Source: CAVXXD01 sp963765625 (GTDB taxonomy: Bacteria > Actinomycetota > Geothermincolia > Geothermincolales > Geothermincolaceae). From it: a DNA stretch of 64,000 bases. The position numbers and the translations under genes were made by a program. The notes beneath the pieces are model-generated. The model saw only the letters and a list, made by a program, of their open reading frames with translations. It ran no database searches and was not told where the DNA came from. The stretch spans positions 1 through 64,000 of the forward strand of contig CAVXXD010000018.1 of NCBI GenBank assembly GCA_963765625.1. The letters run 5' to 3'. This document shows positions 38,050-46,751 of this stretch, in pieces (the first letter of the stretch is position 1; each line of letters opens with the position of its first letter).

Positions 38050-38177
38050 CCATCACTCCTTACTCGCCTCGCATTCATATATCGAGCTTAATCCCTCCAG
38101 GGTTTAGGCGTAAATGATTTGGAGCGGCGGGCGCGCAGGCATTAGAATCATTTCTAAGCCGATAATTGGAGGGGGTT

Positions 38178-41100
38178 ATGGAAGAAAAGGTCGCGAGGCG
38201 CAGTAAAACCTACAACCAGCTGGTGGAAAATCTGCCCCTGATCATCCTGGTGGCGGTGGTGCTGCTCTTCTTCCGCAGCCTGGTCTTCATGCGCCGCATT
38301 CCCCTGGGAAGCGACCTCAAGGTCTACTACTACCCGGGCTGGTCCTTCTTCCACGGCGCCCTGAGCTCCTTTTCCAACCCCACGTGGTGCGACTTCGTCT
38401 ACTCGGGCTTTCCCCTCTTCGCGGACAGCGAGGCGGGCATCTTCTATCCCGTCAACTACCTCTCTTATCTGCTTCCCTTGAACGTGGGCTATAACCTGAT
38501 GTTCTGGTTGCACTACCTGCTGGCCGCCGTCTTCTTCTACGCCTACGTGAGGGAGATAGGCGCCTCGCGCTGGCCGGCCGTCCTGATGGCCTTGCCCTAC
38601 TCGCTCTCCGGCTTTACCCTGGCCCACCTGGTCCACCCCAACCTGGTGATCACCGTGGCCTGGCTGCCCCTGCTCCTTTTCTGCCTGGAAAGGGGGATGC
38701 GGCGGGGCAGGATCTCCTGGTTCGTCTTCGCGGGCGGGGTGATGGGCATCCAGTTCCTGGCGGGCTTCCTCATGACGGCCCTCTTCGGGGCGCTACTGGC
38801 TCCGTTCTACCTGTTCCTCTATCCCCGGGGAGGCCGGACGCGGAAGGAAGCCGCCCTGCTGGCCGTCAAGGGGCTGGCCCTGACGTTGGGCGTCGGCTTC
38901 GGGCTGGGCATGGTCCAGAACCTCCCTTCTTACTACCTGGTGCAGGAGAGCTATCGCGCCGGGGGGCTCAACGAGAACTCCGCCGACATCCTCCGCATGA
39001 CCACCCCCCACGCCCTGGCCCTCTTCTTCCCCAAGTTGTTCGGCCAGGGAGTGGACATGGGCTACTGGGGCGCCTGGTACTTCGAGGACATGTATGGTTA
39101 CGTGGGCATGATCCCGCCGTTCCTGGCCGTCTTCGCCCTGCGGCGCAGGCGGCAATGGCACGCCTCGTTCTTCTTCTGGGCCCTGGTCGCCTCCCTGGCC
39201 GTCTCCATCGGCAACGCCGGCCTGCTCTGGCGGTTTGTGCATGCCATGCCGGGTTTCGACGTGCTCAAGGCGCCCGTGCGCTTCATCCTCCTCGCGGACC
39301 TCTCCCTGCTGGTGCTGGGGGCCCTGGGGCTGGAAAGGCTGATCGGGGACCGCCGCGGCGACGAGAAACAGGCAAGGGCCGGGGTGTGGATGCTGGCCGC
39401 CGGGGCGGCCTGGGCCGCCGTATGGGTGGCGATCGCACTGGTGGTCCGATACGGCACCGGATGGCTCGAGTCCGGCCCGAAAAAGGTGGCGGAGCACCTC
39501 TTCGCCACCCTGCCTGGAGACGCGGTGGGCAAGTATGACCACTGGACAGGCTTTCTCAGCCTCTCGAGCCTGAACTTCCTGCTACCCCTGGTCCTGGTGG
39601 TGGTCGTCCCGCTGCTGTTGTGGTTTCTGGCCAGGAGGAAGATCGGGAAGAGCGCAGCCATTGCCGCACTTCTTTTCCTCACCGTGCTGGAGATCTTCTA
39701 CTGGGGCGCCCCCATGCACAAGTTCACCCCCGTGAACCAGGTGGAGACGGTCCCTCCCGCGGCGGACGTGGCCGGTGGGGACGAAGGAGTGTACCGCTCC
39801 ACGGTTGCCAAGGAAGCCGGGGCGGAACTGGGGGAGGACTTCATCTATGCCCCCAACGTGCCCATGGAGTATTCGCTGGAAGACCCCATGGGCAAATCCA
39901 CCGTTTCGCCCTACAAATACACCCGGCTGCAGGAGACGGCGGGCAACCTCTTTTCCGAAAAGGTCCTGGGCCTGCTCAACGTGCGCTATCTCCTTGCCCA
40001 GCCCCTGCGCGAACGCGGACTGGCGTACGACATAAGTGACCCCGTCGCGCTTTGCGGAGCCCGGCCGCGGGTGACCTTCCCGGCCGCGGGCTGCATCTTC
40101 GACCAGATGTGCCTCCTGTCGCACCTGCAAGGGGGAGAGCTGCTGCCGGAGGGGACCACCGTGGCCTGGGTGACCATCCGCATGGAGGGATACAGCTCGG
40201 GCCCCTATGCCATACGCATAGGGGAGAGCACCGAGCAGCTTGAAGCGGAAGAGCCTTTCCGGGCGGGGGGGCGCTCCTCCGGCGGAGTGGCGATCTACAT
40301 TTACCGCCACCCTGGCTGGACCTCACGTTCCTGGAGCTACGAGGGCAGGGTCCGTTTCGGGGCCGAATTCGAAGCAGGCTCCATCGAGATCGAACTCGAC
40401 CCGGCGCTCTACGGCCGGGTGTTCGTGCTCAAGGCGGTGAGCCTGCATACCGTTTCCGGCAGGGTACAGCCTCTCGAAAAGGGCGAGGTGGTATACACCG
40501 GCCCGAGGACGGCGGTTTACGAGAACCCGGGGGAATCGCCCCGGGCCTACCTGGTGGGGCAGGTGGTGGTGGAAGAAGATTGGGAGCTGGCGCTGACGCG
40601 TGCCTTCGATGTCACCCTGGACGCAAGGGAAACAGTGGTCATCGAAGAAGATATGCTTGACCCTGTTTTAAAAGAGCTGTTGAATGAATGGAAACCCGGC
40701 AGAATAACACGGGGCAGCGTGGAGTTCGTCGACCCTTCCGGCGCGAGCAAGAAGCTGCGGATAGATGCTGAGGAGGACGGAGTCCTCTTCATAAGCCAGA
40801 ACTACCTGCCGGGGTGGCGGGGCTGGCTGGACGGAAAGGAGATCAAGCTGATGCGGTCGTACGGATGCCTCACCGCCGTCTACATTCCGGCGGGCGAGCA
40901 CCGGCTCGAGATGCGCTATACCGCACCGGGCATCGCGGCCGGCGCCACCGTGACCCTCTCCACCATCTTCCTCTCCCTGCTCCTGCTGCTGGCTCTCATG
41001 CGCGACGGCAGGAACAAGAAGAGCGACCAGGGGCTGGACGGCCCCGGGCCTACCCTCCCCCCCCTGCCCCCGGACCCCGGAATGTCCGTCTTTTTCCCCG

Positions 41101-41783
41101 CCTACAACGACGAAGCCACCATCGGCGACCAGGTGAGCAAGGCCCGAAAGGTGCTGAAAGAGCTGGGCGCCGACTACGAAATCATCGTCATCGACGATGG
41201 CTCCAGCGACTCCACCGCGGATGTGGTCAGGGAGATAATGAAGCAAGACGACAGGGTCAGGCTGGTGCAGCACGAGAAGAACAAGGGCTACGGTGGGGCC
41301 CTGCGCACCGGCTTCGCGGCGGCCACCCGCCAGCTGGTTTTCTACACCGACGGAGACGGGCAGTACGACGTACTGGAGCTGCCGCTGCTCTATGCCAAGC
41401 GCGACCAGGCGGACATCGTCAACGGCTTCAAGATCAAGCGCAACGATCCCTTCTACCGCATCTGGCTGGGGTCGCTCTACAACATGGTCGCCAGCTTTCT
41501 CTTCCGCATCAGGCTGGTGGACATCGACTGCGATTTTCGCCTCATGCGCAAGGAGGCGCTGGACTCCCTCGAACTGGAGTCCTTCGGCGGCACCATCTGC
41601 CTGGAGATGGTAAAAAAGCTGCAGGACAAGGGGTTCACCTTCGCGGAGCAGCCCGTCCACCACTACGCCCGCCACACCGGCAGGTCCAGCTTCTTCCGCC
41701 CCCGGCACCTCTACGAGATGGGCAAGGAGTTTCTATGCATGTGGTGGCACATGATGCTCAAACCGAGACTCCGCCATGGTTGA
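38178..41783 (+). CDS. YfhO-family membrane protein fused to a GT2 glycosyltransferase
   Basis: A 1,201-residue protein with two parts. Residues of about 1-510 form a multi-spanning GT-C-like domain of the YfhO type; an early acidic residue lies in the first outside loop (GSDLKVYYYPGWSFF). A large extracytoplasmic beta-rich region covers about 515-920 and ends with a helix (TVTLSTIFLSLLLLLALM). After a Pro-rich linker, residues of about 968-1201 are a GT-A family 2 glycosyltransferase with SVFFPAYNDEATIGDQV, IVIDDGSSDSTADVV, FYTDGDGQYDV and DIDCDFRLMRKEAL, like polyprenyl-phosphate sugar synthases. In Bacillus, separate CsbB (GT2) and YfhO act together to glycosylate lipoteichoic acid. ATG 38178 follows GGAGGGGG; TTG 38166 is less likely. 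It overlaps the aminotransferase gene by eight bases. Confidence 0.88.
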   Translation: MEEKVARRSKTYNQLVENLPLIILVAVVLLFFRSLVFMRRIPLGSDLKVYYYPGWSFFHGALSSFSNPTWCDFVYSGFPLFADSEAGIFYPVNYLSYLLPLNVGYNLMFWLHYLLAAVFFYAYVREIGASRWPAVLMALPYSLSGFTLAHLVHPNLVITVAWLPLLLFCLERGMRRGRISWFVFAGGVMGIQFLAGFLMTALFGALLAPFYLFLYPRGGRTRKEAALLAVKGLALTLGVGFGLGMVQNLPSYYLVQESYRAGGLNENSADILRMTTPHALALFFPKLFGQGVDMGYWGAWYFEDMYGYVGMIPPFLAVFALRRRRQWHASFFFWALVASLAVSIGNAGLLWRFVHAMPGFDVLKAPVRFILLADLSLLVLGALGLERLIGDRRGDEKQARAGVWMLAAGAAWAAVWVAIALVVRYGTGWLESGPKKVAEHLFATLPGDAVGKYDHWTGFLSLSSLNFLLPLVLVVVVPLLLWFLARRKIGKSAAIAALLFLTVLEIFYWGAPMHKFTPVNQVETVPPAADVAGGDEGVYRSTVAKEAGAELGEDFIYAPNVPMEYSLEDPMGKSTVSPYKYTRLQETAGNLFSEKVLGLLNVRYLLAQPLRERGLAYDISDPVALCGARPRVTFPAAGCIFDQMCLLSHLQGGELLPEGTTVAWVTIRMEGYSSGPYAIRIGESTEQLEAEEPFRAGGRSSGGVAIYIYRHPGWTSRSWSYEGRVRFGAEFEAGSIEIELDPALYGRVFVLKAVSLHTVSGRVQPLEKGEVVYTGPRTAVYENPGESPRAYLVGQVVVEEDWELALTRAFDVTLDARETVVIEEDMLDPVLKELLNEWKPGRITRGSVEFVDPSGASKKLRIDAEEDGVLFISQNYLPGWRGWLDGKEIKLMRSYGCLTAVYIPAGEHRLEMRYTAPGIAAGATVTLSTIFLSLLLLLALMRDGRNKKSDQGLDGPGPTLPPLPPDPGMSVFFPAYNDEATIGDQVSKARKVLKELGADYEIIVIDDGSSDSTADVVREIMKQDDRVRLVQHEKNKGYGGALRTGFAAATRQLVFYTDGDGQYDVLELPLLYAKRDQADIVNGFKIKRNDPFYRIWLGSLYNMVASFLFRIRLVDIDCDFRLMRKEALDSLELESFGGTICLEMVKKLQDKGFTFAEQPVHHYARHTGRSSFFRPRHLYEMGKEFLCMWWHMMLKPRLRHG

Positions 41784-42876
41784 TTTCAACGATTTCTCGC
41801 GCCAGCGCCGGGCCCTCGGGGACGAGCTTCGCGAAGCCTTCGCCCGCGTCCTCGACACCGGCCACTTCATCCTGGGGGAAGAGGTCCGCCTCTTCGAAGA
41901 AGAGTTCGCCGCCTGTCTCGGGGCCGGAGAGGCCGTCGGCGTGGCCTCGGGCACCGATGCCCTGCTCCTGTCCCTCAAGGCCCTGGGCGTAGGTCCCGGC
42001 GACCAAGTGGTCGCACCCGCCTTCACCGCGCCTCCCACCATCGTGGCGGTGGCGCTCTCCGGGGCCGTCCCGGTGCTGGCGGACGTGCGAGCCGAAGATT
42101 TTACCATCGACCCCGCCGGGGTAGAGAAGGCCCTGGCCGGCCGCACTCGCGCCGTCCTCCCCGTCCACCTTTACGGCTACCCCGCGCCGCTCGAAGAGCT
42201 GTCGGCTATCTGCTCGCGGGAGGGGCTGGCCCTGGTGGAGGACGCCTGCCAGGCGCACGGCGCCACCCTCAAGGAGCGGTCCCTGGGCACCTGGGGGGAT
42301 TGCGGCTGCTTCAGCTTCTACCCCACCAAGAACCTGGGAGGAATGGGGGACGGGGGCATGGTGGCCACCGGCGACCCTTCCCTGGCCGCCCGCCTGCGGA
42401 GCATCCGCGACTACGGCCGCATCGAGCGCAACCTCCTCGGCGAGATCGGCTACAACAGCCGCCTGGACGAACTGCAAGCCGCCCTGCTGAGGGTGAAGCT
42501 TCCGCGCCTGCTGGCCGACAACCAGCGCCGCCGGGACCTGGCCGGAATCTACATGGAAGGCCTGAAGGGGCTGGACCTCCGGCTCCCCCCCGCCTCACCC
42601 GAAGCCATGCCCTCCCTCCATCTCTTCGTCATAGCCACGCCCCGCCGCGACCAGCTCAAGCGATTCCTTGAAGAAAAGGGAGTCCAGGCCCTCATCCACT
42701 ACCCCACGCCCATCCACCTCCAGCCGGCCTTCTCGAGCCTGGGATACCGGGAAGGAGACTTTCCGGTGGCCGAGCGCGCCGCGGCAGAAGCGCTCTCCCT
42801 GCCCCTCTACCCCGAACTTAAGGAAGAAGAAGCCGAAGAGGTCGTGGCGGCGGTGCGCCGCTTTTTCGAGGAATAA
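41776..42876 (+). CDS. DegT/DnrJ/EryC1/StrS sugar aminotransferase
   Basis: A 366-residue PLP-dependent enzyme that transaminates keto-sugars of nucleotide sugars. It has the N-terminal TGHFILGEEVRLFEEEFAA, SGTDALLLSLKALGVG, VVAPAFTAPPTIVAV, and VEDACQAHGA (Asp contacting the PLP nitrogen). The PLP-binding Lys lies in CFSFYPTKNLGGMGDGG, followed by GYNSRLDELQAALL. The ATG lies eight bases before the end of the YfhO-GT2 gene, so translation is coupled. This suggests it makes the amino sugar that the fusion uses (inference). It ends ten bases from the convergent kinase gene. Confidence 0.94.
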   Translation: MVDFNDFSRQRRALGDELREAFARVLDTGHFILGEEVRLFEEEFAACLGAGEAVGVASGTDALLLSLKALGVGPGDQVVAPAFTAPPTIVAVALSGAVPVLADVRAEDFTIDPAGVEKALAGRTRAVLPVHLYGYPAPLEELSAICSREGLALVEDACQAHGATLKERSLGTWGDCGCFSFYPTKNLGGMGDGGMVATGDPSLAARLRSIRDYGRIERNLLGEIGYNSRLDELQAALLRVKLPRLLADNQRRRDLAGIYMEGLKGLDLRLPPASPEAMPSLHLFVIATPRRDQLKRFLEEKGVQALIHYPTPIHLQPAFSSLGYREGDFPVAERAAAEALSLPLYPELKEEEAEEVVAAVRRFFEE

Positions 42877-42886
42877 GCGTGGCGCT

Positions 42887-44422
42887 TCAGCCCTGGGCCG
42901 GCACGGGCAGGGCGAACTTGAAGGAAGAGCCTTTGCCCAGTTCGCTCTCCAGCCAGATGGTCCCGCCGTGAGCTTCCACGATACCCTTGCAGATGACCAG
43001 CCCCAAGCCAAGCCCACCGGCGGCGCGGGTTGAATTGGTGTCCAGCTGGAGGAACTTCTGAAACAAACGGTCCTGTTCCTTGCGAGGAATACCCGGACCG
43101 GTGTCGAAGACTTCCACCTCCACCCATTCGCCTGAAGGGTTCAGCCTGGCGGCGATACCCGCCTCCCCGCCCTCGGAGGTGAACTTGATGGCATTGGAAA
43201 GAAGATTCTCGATCACCTGGTGGATGCGCCAGACGTCCACCCTGAGGGAAGGAAGGGACTTTTCCACCTGGGACGACAGGCGTATGCCGTTGCGGCGTGC
43301 TTCCTGCTCAAACTCCACCATCACCGAGGCGACTATCTCTTCGATGGGGGCGAGCCAGCACTCTCCTACCAGCCGCCCTTCCTCCAGGCGAGTGATGTCC
43401 AGCAGGTCGTTGATGATGCGGGTCATCTGGTCGGCGCGGGCGTTGATGGTCTCCAGCTTTTTCAGCTGGCCCTCCTTCAACTCCCCGAGCTCCCCGTAAA
43501 GGAAGGCTTCGGCGTAACCCTTGATGATGGAGAGAGGGGTGCGCAGCTCGTGCGAGGCGATGGCGATGAAGTCCGACTTCATCTTGTCCAGCACCGAGAG
43601 CTCCTCGTAAGCCTCCTCCAGGTCTTCAGCGTTCTCCTTAATGGCCGCCTCCAGCCGCTTACGCTCGGTGATGTCGTGCGCCACAGCCACGATGCCCGCG
43701 TACTCCCCCTCCTTCTGGAGGGGGGCGGAGGTAATCTCGACCGGGAAGACGCTACCGTCGAAACGCCTCAGGACGGTTTCGAAGACGACCTTTTCCCCGC
43801 CCCGCCGCCGCCGCAGCATCTCGTCGATGAGCGGGTGTTCGGCGGGGTCGGTGATGTCGTAGGAGTTAGAGGAGAGGAACTGCTCCTGATCCATTTTGAG
43901 CATCTCCAGCATGCGGGGGTTGCAGAAAGAGAACGTGTTGTCCGGGCCCATGGCGTAGAAACCGTCATTCAGGCTGCTGATCAGCAGGTCCAGGTAGTCG
44001 GAGGTCTCGGCGTAAGCTTTTTCCAGCCGCACGTAGCGGGTGACGTCGACGAGGTTGAGGACGGCACCTTCGGCGACCCCGTCCAGGTTCGTGATCGGAA
44101 AGACGGCGATGTTGAAAAAGAAGTCCCTGCCCCCCGCCCTAACCTGTTGGTTCTCCAGCAGGATGGACTGATGGCCGGCGATGGCTTTCTCCAGGATGGG
44201 GCTGAACACATCCCACGAATTCCCCGCCAATAGGTCGTTCAGCCGGGCGCCCGCCCCGCCCTCGGGCTTTCCGCCGGAATCCCTGATCCAGTCCTGCATG
44301 GCGCGGTTGATGAAAACGACGTGCATCCCCATGTCCACCTGGGCCAGCCCGCTGGGGAACTCGTCCACCATGCTCGCCATGAACTGTCTGAGGAATCCCA
44401 TCCAGGGGGTCGATTCGCTCAA
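42887..44422 (-). CDS. PAS-domain sensor histidine kinase
   Basis: A soluble-looking kinase of 511 residues. Two or three PAS domains occupy about residues 15-270 (AQVDMGMHVVFINRAMQDWI, LNDGFYAMGPDNTFSFCNP, then a PAC-like EYAGIVAVAHDITERK). A short coiled coil leads to HisKA with the phosphoacceptor SHELRTPLSIIKG near residue 290. The ATPase has the N-box ENLLSNAIKFTSEGG, G1 VFDTGPGIPRKEQDRLFQKF and G2 GGLGLGLVICKGIVEAHGG. No membrane helix is evident, but two tiny membrane proteins are encoded just upstream. TTG at 44422 overlaps the preceding stop (TTGA) and follows GGAGAG; the longer frame is not supported. Confidence 0.92.
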   Translation of the reverse strand: MSESTPWMGFLRQFMASMVDEFPSGLAQVDMGMHVVFINRAMQDWIRDSGGKPEGGAGARLNDLLAGNSWDVFSPILEKAIAGHQSILLENQQVRAGGRDFFFNIAVFPITNLDGVAEGAVLNLVDVTRYVRLEKAYAETSDYLDLLISSLNDGFYAMGPDNTFSFCNPRMLEMLKMDQEQFLSSNSYDITDPAEHPLIDEMLRRRRGGEKVVFETVLRRFDGSVFPVEITSAPLQKEGEYAGIVAVAHDITERKRLEAAIKENAEDLEEAYEELSVLDKMKSDFIAIASHELRTPLSIIKGYAEAFLYGELGELKEGQLKKLETINARADQMTRIINDLLDITRLEEGRLVGECWLAPIEEIVASVMVEFEQEARRNGIRLSSQVEKSLPSLRVDVWRIHQVIENLLSNAIKFTSEGGEAGIAARLNPSGEWVEVEVFDTGPGIPRKEQDRLFQKFLQLDTNSTRAAGGLGLGLVICKGIVEAHGGTIWLESELGKGSSFKFALPVPAQG

Positions 44423-44781
44423 GGTCTCTCCGTTCGTGCCGCAGGGTCTCGCAGCTCGGGCCAGACCCATTTCCAGTAACGCAAGGTGGCGTACAGGGCC
44501 AGGCTGGCCCCTATGCAGAGAGGCAGCAGAAAAAGCAGGGCGTCGACCTGAAAGACGGCCGTTTCGGAGACGTCCGGAATCCCCCCGAGGCCGGTGATAA
44601 AGGCCAGCCATCCGGCCGGCACGGGAAAGGCCGACAGGGCCGCGGCCGCCCAGTAGAGCCGGTAGTAGCTGTCGATATGCAGGGCTTCGCCCATGCGCTT
44701 GCCCAGCTTGGCCATCACCCCGAAGAAGAAAGCGAGGGACAGTGTCCCCAGCGATGACAGGATGAGCCAGAAGGTATTCAT
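44419..44781 (-). CDS. Small three-helix membrane protein
   Basis: A 120-residue protein, unrecognised. Three membrane segments are evident: FWLILSSLGTLSLAFFFGVM (residues 4-23), a middle one around YWAAAALSAFPVPAGWLAFI, and LLFLLPLCIGASLALYATL. A short basic loop (AKLGKRMGEALHIDSYYR) sits between the first two. It overlaps the upstream small membrane gene (ATGA) and the downstream kinase (TTGA), so all three are translationally coupled. It may form the membrane input module for the soluble kinase (inference). Confidence 0.7.
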   Translation of the reverse strand: MNTFWLILSSLGTLSLAFFFGVMAKLGKRMGEALHIDSYYRLYWAAAALSAFPVPAGWLAFITGLGGIPDVSETAVFQVDALLFLLPLCIGASLALYATLRYWKWVWPELRDPAARTERP

Positions 44782-45083
44782 CGACCCATCATCGCCTGGT
44801 AGCACTTGACCGAGACCAGCGAAAGGAGCAGCGCGCCGGCGCTGGAACAGATCGCGAACCATGGGCGGGAGAAGGGAAAGGCCGGGCTGACCGCCAGGGC
44901 CAGGGTGCAGGCCAGCATGAGGATGAAACAGCAGACGAGCAGGGGAGCGAAGGTCTTCCGCCCGAAGCGCTCCTCGGCCAGGCGACAGACGCCGTAAAGA
45001 TAGTAGAAAGAAAGGTAGAGCGTTAGCTGTAGATAGAAGAAGAGGGTGAGTGAGATGACCTTCCACCAGGTCAGCGCGGACAC
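44778..45083 (-). CDS. Small three-helix membrane protein
   Basis: A 101-residue unrecognised protein with three hydrophobic segments: ISLTLFFYLQLTLYLSFYYL (residues 10-29), LLVCCFILMLACTLALAV, and FAICSSAGALLLSLVSVKCY. A cytoplasmic-looking loop CRLAEERFGRKTF lies between the first two. It ends MMGR with an ATGA overlap onto the next membrane gene. The size and pairing of the two genes suggest a small heteromeric membrane unit serving the kinase. Confidence 0.7.
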   Translation of the reverse strand: MSALTWWKVISLTLFFYLQLTLYLSFYYLYGVCRLAEERFGRKTFAPLLVCCFILMLACTLALAVSPAFPFSRPWFAICSSAGALLLSLVSVKCYQAMMGR

Positions 45084-45143
45084 CTTGCCCCCCCTCCGGA
45101 CCCGCCGGCCCTGGCTCGGGTACCCATCATCCCGCCGCCGGCC

Positions 45144-45527
45144 CTATGCTTCCTCGTGGGAGCGGAGGATCTGCCCTACCTTCTCGAGCAGGTCCTTCTT
45201 ACTGAAGGGCTTGGTGATGTACCCGTCCGCTTTCATCACCGAAAGCCCGATCATCTTGTCGATGTTCTGGGTGCGCGCGGTGATGAAGGCTATGGGAATG
45301 GACTTGGCTTCGGGGTCGTTCCTGATACTCCGGAACACCTCCCAGCCGTCGATCTTGGGCATCATGATGTCCAGCAGGATGAGGTCCGGCTTCTCCCGGA
45401 AGGCGGTCTCCAGCGCCTCCTCCCCCGAGGTCGCCGTTAAAGTATCATAACCGGCATTGACCAGGAAGAGCTGGATGAGCTCGACCATCTCCCGGTCGTC
45501 GTCGACGATCAACACCCTGGCAGCCAA
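45144..45527 (-). CDS. Single-domain response regulator (CheY-like)
   Basis: A 127-residue receiver domain with no output domain. The acidic pocket is VLIVDDDREM, the phosphoacceptor Asp lies in DLILLDIMMPKIDGWEV, the conserved Thr in IAFITART and the Lys in YITKPFSKKDLLEKV. It sits six bases downstream of the KaiC-like gene and upstream of the small membrane proteins and kinase. It likely acts by protein contact, with the KaiC-like ATPase as a candidate partner. Confidence 0.95.
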   Translation of the reverse strand: MAARVLIVDDDREMVELIQLFLVNAGYDTLTATSGEEALETAFREKPDLILLDIMMPKIDGWEVFRSIRNDPEAKSIPIAFITARTQNIDKMIGLSVMKADGYITKPFSKKDLLEKVGQILRSHEEA

Positions 45528-45533
45528 GGGTTA

Positions 45534-46340
45534 TCACTCCCCCTTCTTTCTGGTAGAGTCCTTTTTCCCGAAGGCTTCCATGAAGGCTTCGGCTTCCCTG
45601 CGCATGGGCATGCCGGAGAGCACCCCTTCGCGGTCCTCGAACATCTTTTCCACCTGCACCCCCTGATTGGTTATGCGGAACTGGCGTATGGCCTTGTCGT
45701 GGTTGCTGGCCCGCTGTTTGAGGATGAGCAGGGCTCGCGAGATAGAGGAGTCCATCTCCACGTAACTGAGCTGGATAACCGTGTCCACCATGTAGGATAT
45801 GCCGAACTCGGTGGAGGCGGTGGTGCCGATGAGCGACGTTTCCTCCTGGGTGATCATGACCGTGAGGCCGTGCCGGAGCAGGCCGTTGACGAAGCCGTAA
45901 GCGAGCTCGCGCATGTCCATGGGGTCGGAGGCCAGGCGTTCGAAATGGGAGATGGAGTCGATGAAGATGCGGCGCAGCCCCATTTCCCGGACCAGGGTGT
46001 CGAGGGCTCCCCCCTCCTGGCGCACCTGGGTCAGGAAGATATCCGGGGAGGTGAAGATGGTGCGCACCTTCCCCTGGTCTTCCAGCTCCTTTAAGGGGAT
46101 GCCGATGGAGGCGGCGTCGCGGTGGAGCTTGCGGGGGAAGTGCTCGAAGGTGATTATGGCCCCCGGTTCGTCGTGCTTGAGCGCGCCGGTGGCGATGAAC
46201 TCCAGGCCGATGCAGGTTTTACCGGTGCCCGGGGGTCCGTTGACCACGGTGGTGGAGCCTTGCAGCAGTCCCCCTCCCAACATTGGATCGAGCCCGATAA
46301 CGCCGGTAGGGACTCTTTCCTGGAACTCCGACTCGACCAT
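45534..46340 (-). CDS. KaiC-like RecA-superfamily ATPase
   Basis: A single-domain ATPase of about 268 residues. It shows TGVIGLDPMLGGGLLQGSTT, Walker A VNGPPGTGKTCIGLEF, then TFEHFPRKLHRDAASIG and a Walker B-like RRIFIDSISHFERL. The C-terminal half has the KaiC-type segment FGISYMVDTVIQL and RALLILKQRASNHDKAIRQF. KaiC/GvpD-type proteins often serve as signalling switches. ATG 46340 is preferred because GAGGGGAGGG lies between it and the earlier in-frame ATG at 46355. First gene of a five-gene signalling operon. Confidence 0.88.
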   Translation of the reverse strand: MVESEFQERVPTGVIGLDPMLGGGLLQGSTTVVNGPPGTGKTCIGLEFIATGALKHDEPGAIITFEHFPRKLHRDAASIGIPLKELEDQGKVRTIFTSPDIFLTQVRQEGGALDTLVREMGLRRIFIDSISHFERLASDPMDMRELAYGFVNGLLRHGLTVMITQEETSLIGTTASTEFGISYMVDTVIQLSYVEMDSSISRALLILKQRASNHDKAIRQFRITNQGVQVEKMFEDREGVLSGMPMRREAEAFMEAFGKKDSTRKKGE

Positions 46341-46385
46341 GCCCTCCCCTCTCATGATCTCAAGAAAGCAAGTTCACGCTCGTTC

Positions 46386-46391
46386 ATTATA
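46386..46391 (-). promoter_or_regulatory. -10 box for the KaiC-like operon
   Basis: On the minus strand a perfect TATAAT, preceded by TTG, lies 45 bases before the KaiC-like start. No strong -35 is seen. It is back-to-back with the SRP RNA promoter. Confidence 0.45.
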
Positions 46392-46419
46392 CAACGAAAA
46401 CCGTTTCATGGGGGTGTGT

Positions 46420-46425
46420 TATACT
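46420..46425 (+). promoter_or_regulatory. -10 box of the SRP RNA gene
   Basis: TATACT lies seven bases before the predicted 5' end of the SRP RNA (46432), the right distance for a transcription start. The -35 region is poor. Confidence 0.5.
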
Positions 46426-46431
46426 AAAGAA

Positions 46432-46700
46432 GATCGTGCTAAGCGGGGAGCTAGCGGTGCCCTGTACCCGCAATCCGCTATAGCGGGGCCGAATTCCCAA
46501 CCGAGGCTCTCTGGCTTTGGGAAAGCGTGCCGGTAAGTGGCGTTGAAGGCTGGGTCCTGCGCAATAGGAATTTGTGAACCCCGTCAGGTCCGGAAGGAAG
46601 CAGCGGTAAGCAAACCCTCCTGTGTGCCGCGGAACAACCTGGCCGGAGCAGGCTGCCGGTGTGGCACCCGGGACCGGGAGTCGACGACGGGTGCACGATC
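46432..46700 (+). ncRNA. ffs: Signal recognition particle RNA, large bacterial type
   Basis: The universally conserved 4.5S core is present at about 46573-46610: GTGAACCCCGTCAGGTCC, then GGAAGGAAGCAGCGGTAAGC. The 5' and 3' ends pair exactly (GATCGTGC 46432-46439 with GCACGATC 46693-46700), giving a transcript of about 269 nt. This matches the large, Alu-domain-containing type known from Bacillota and some deep lineages. It scaffolds Ffh for co-translational membrane targeting. The order SRP RNA-dnaX-ybaB-recR is the same as in Bacillus. Confidence 0.93.
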
Positions 46701-46710
46701 ACTTTTTTAA
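46693..46710 (+). terminator. SRP RNA terminator (T-run)
   Basis: The closing stem of the SRP RNA is followed by six T residues (acttttttaa, T at 46703-46708), which would end transcription directly after the RNA. Confidence 0.6.
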
Positions 46711-46751
46711 TGCAAGCCGTGCATGGCTGCTATGCGGTTGGGAGGAACGCC

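Noticed and set aside
46659..46751. N-terminal extension of dnaX into the SRP RNA
   Set aside because: The frame is open by chance; the residues are not DnaX-like, and GTG 46752 has a good ribosome binding site.
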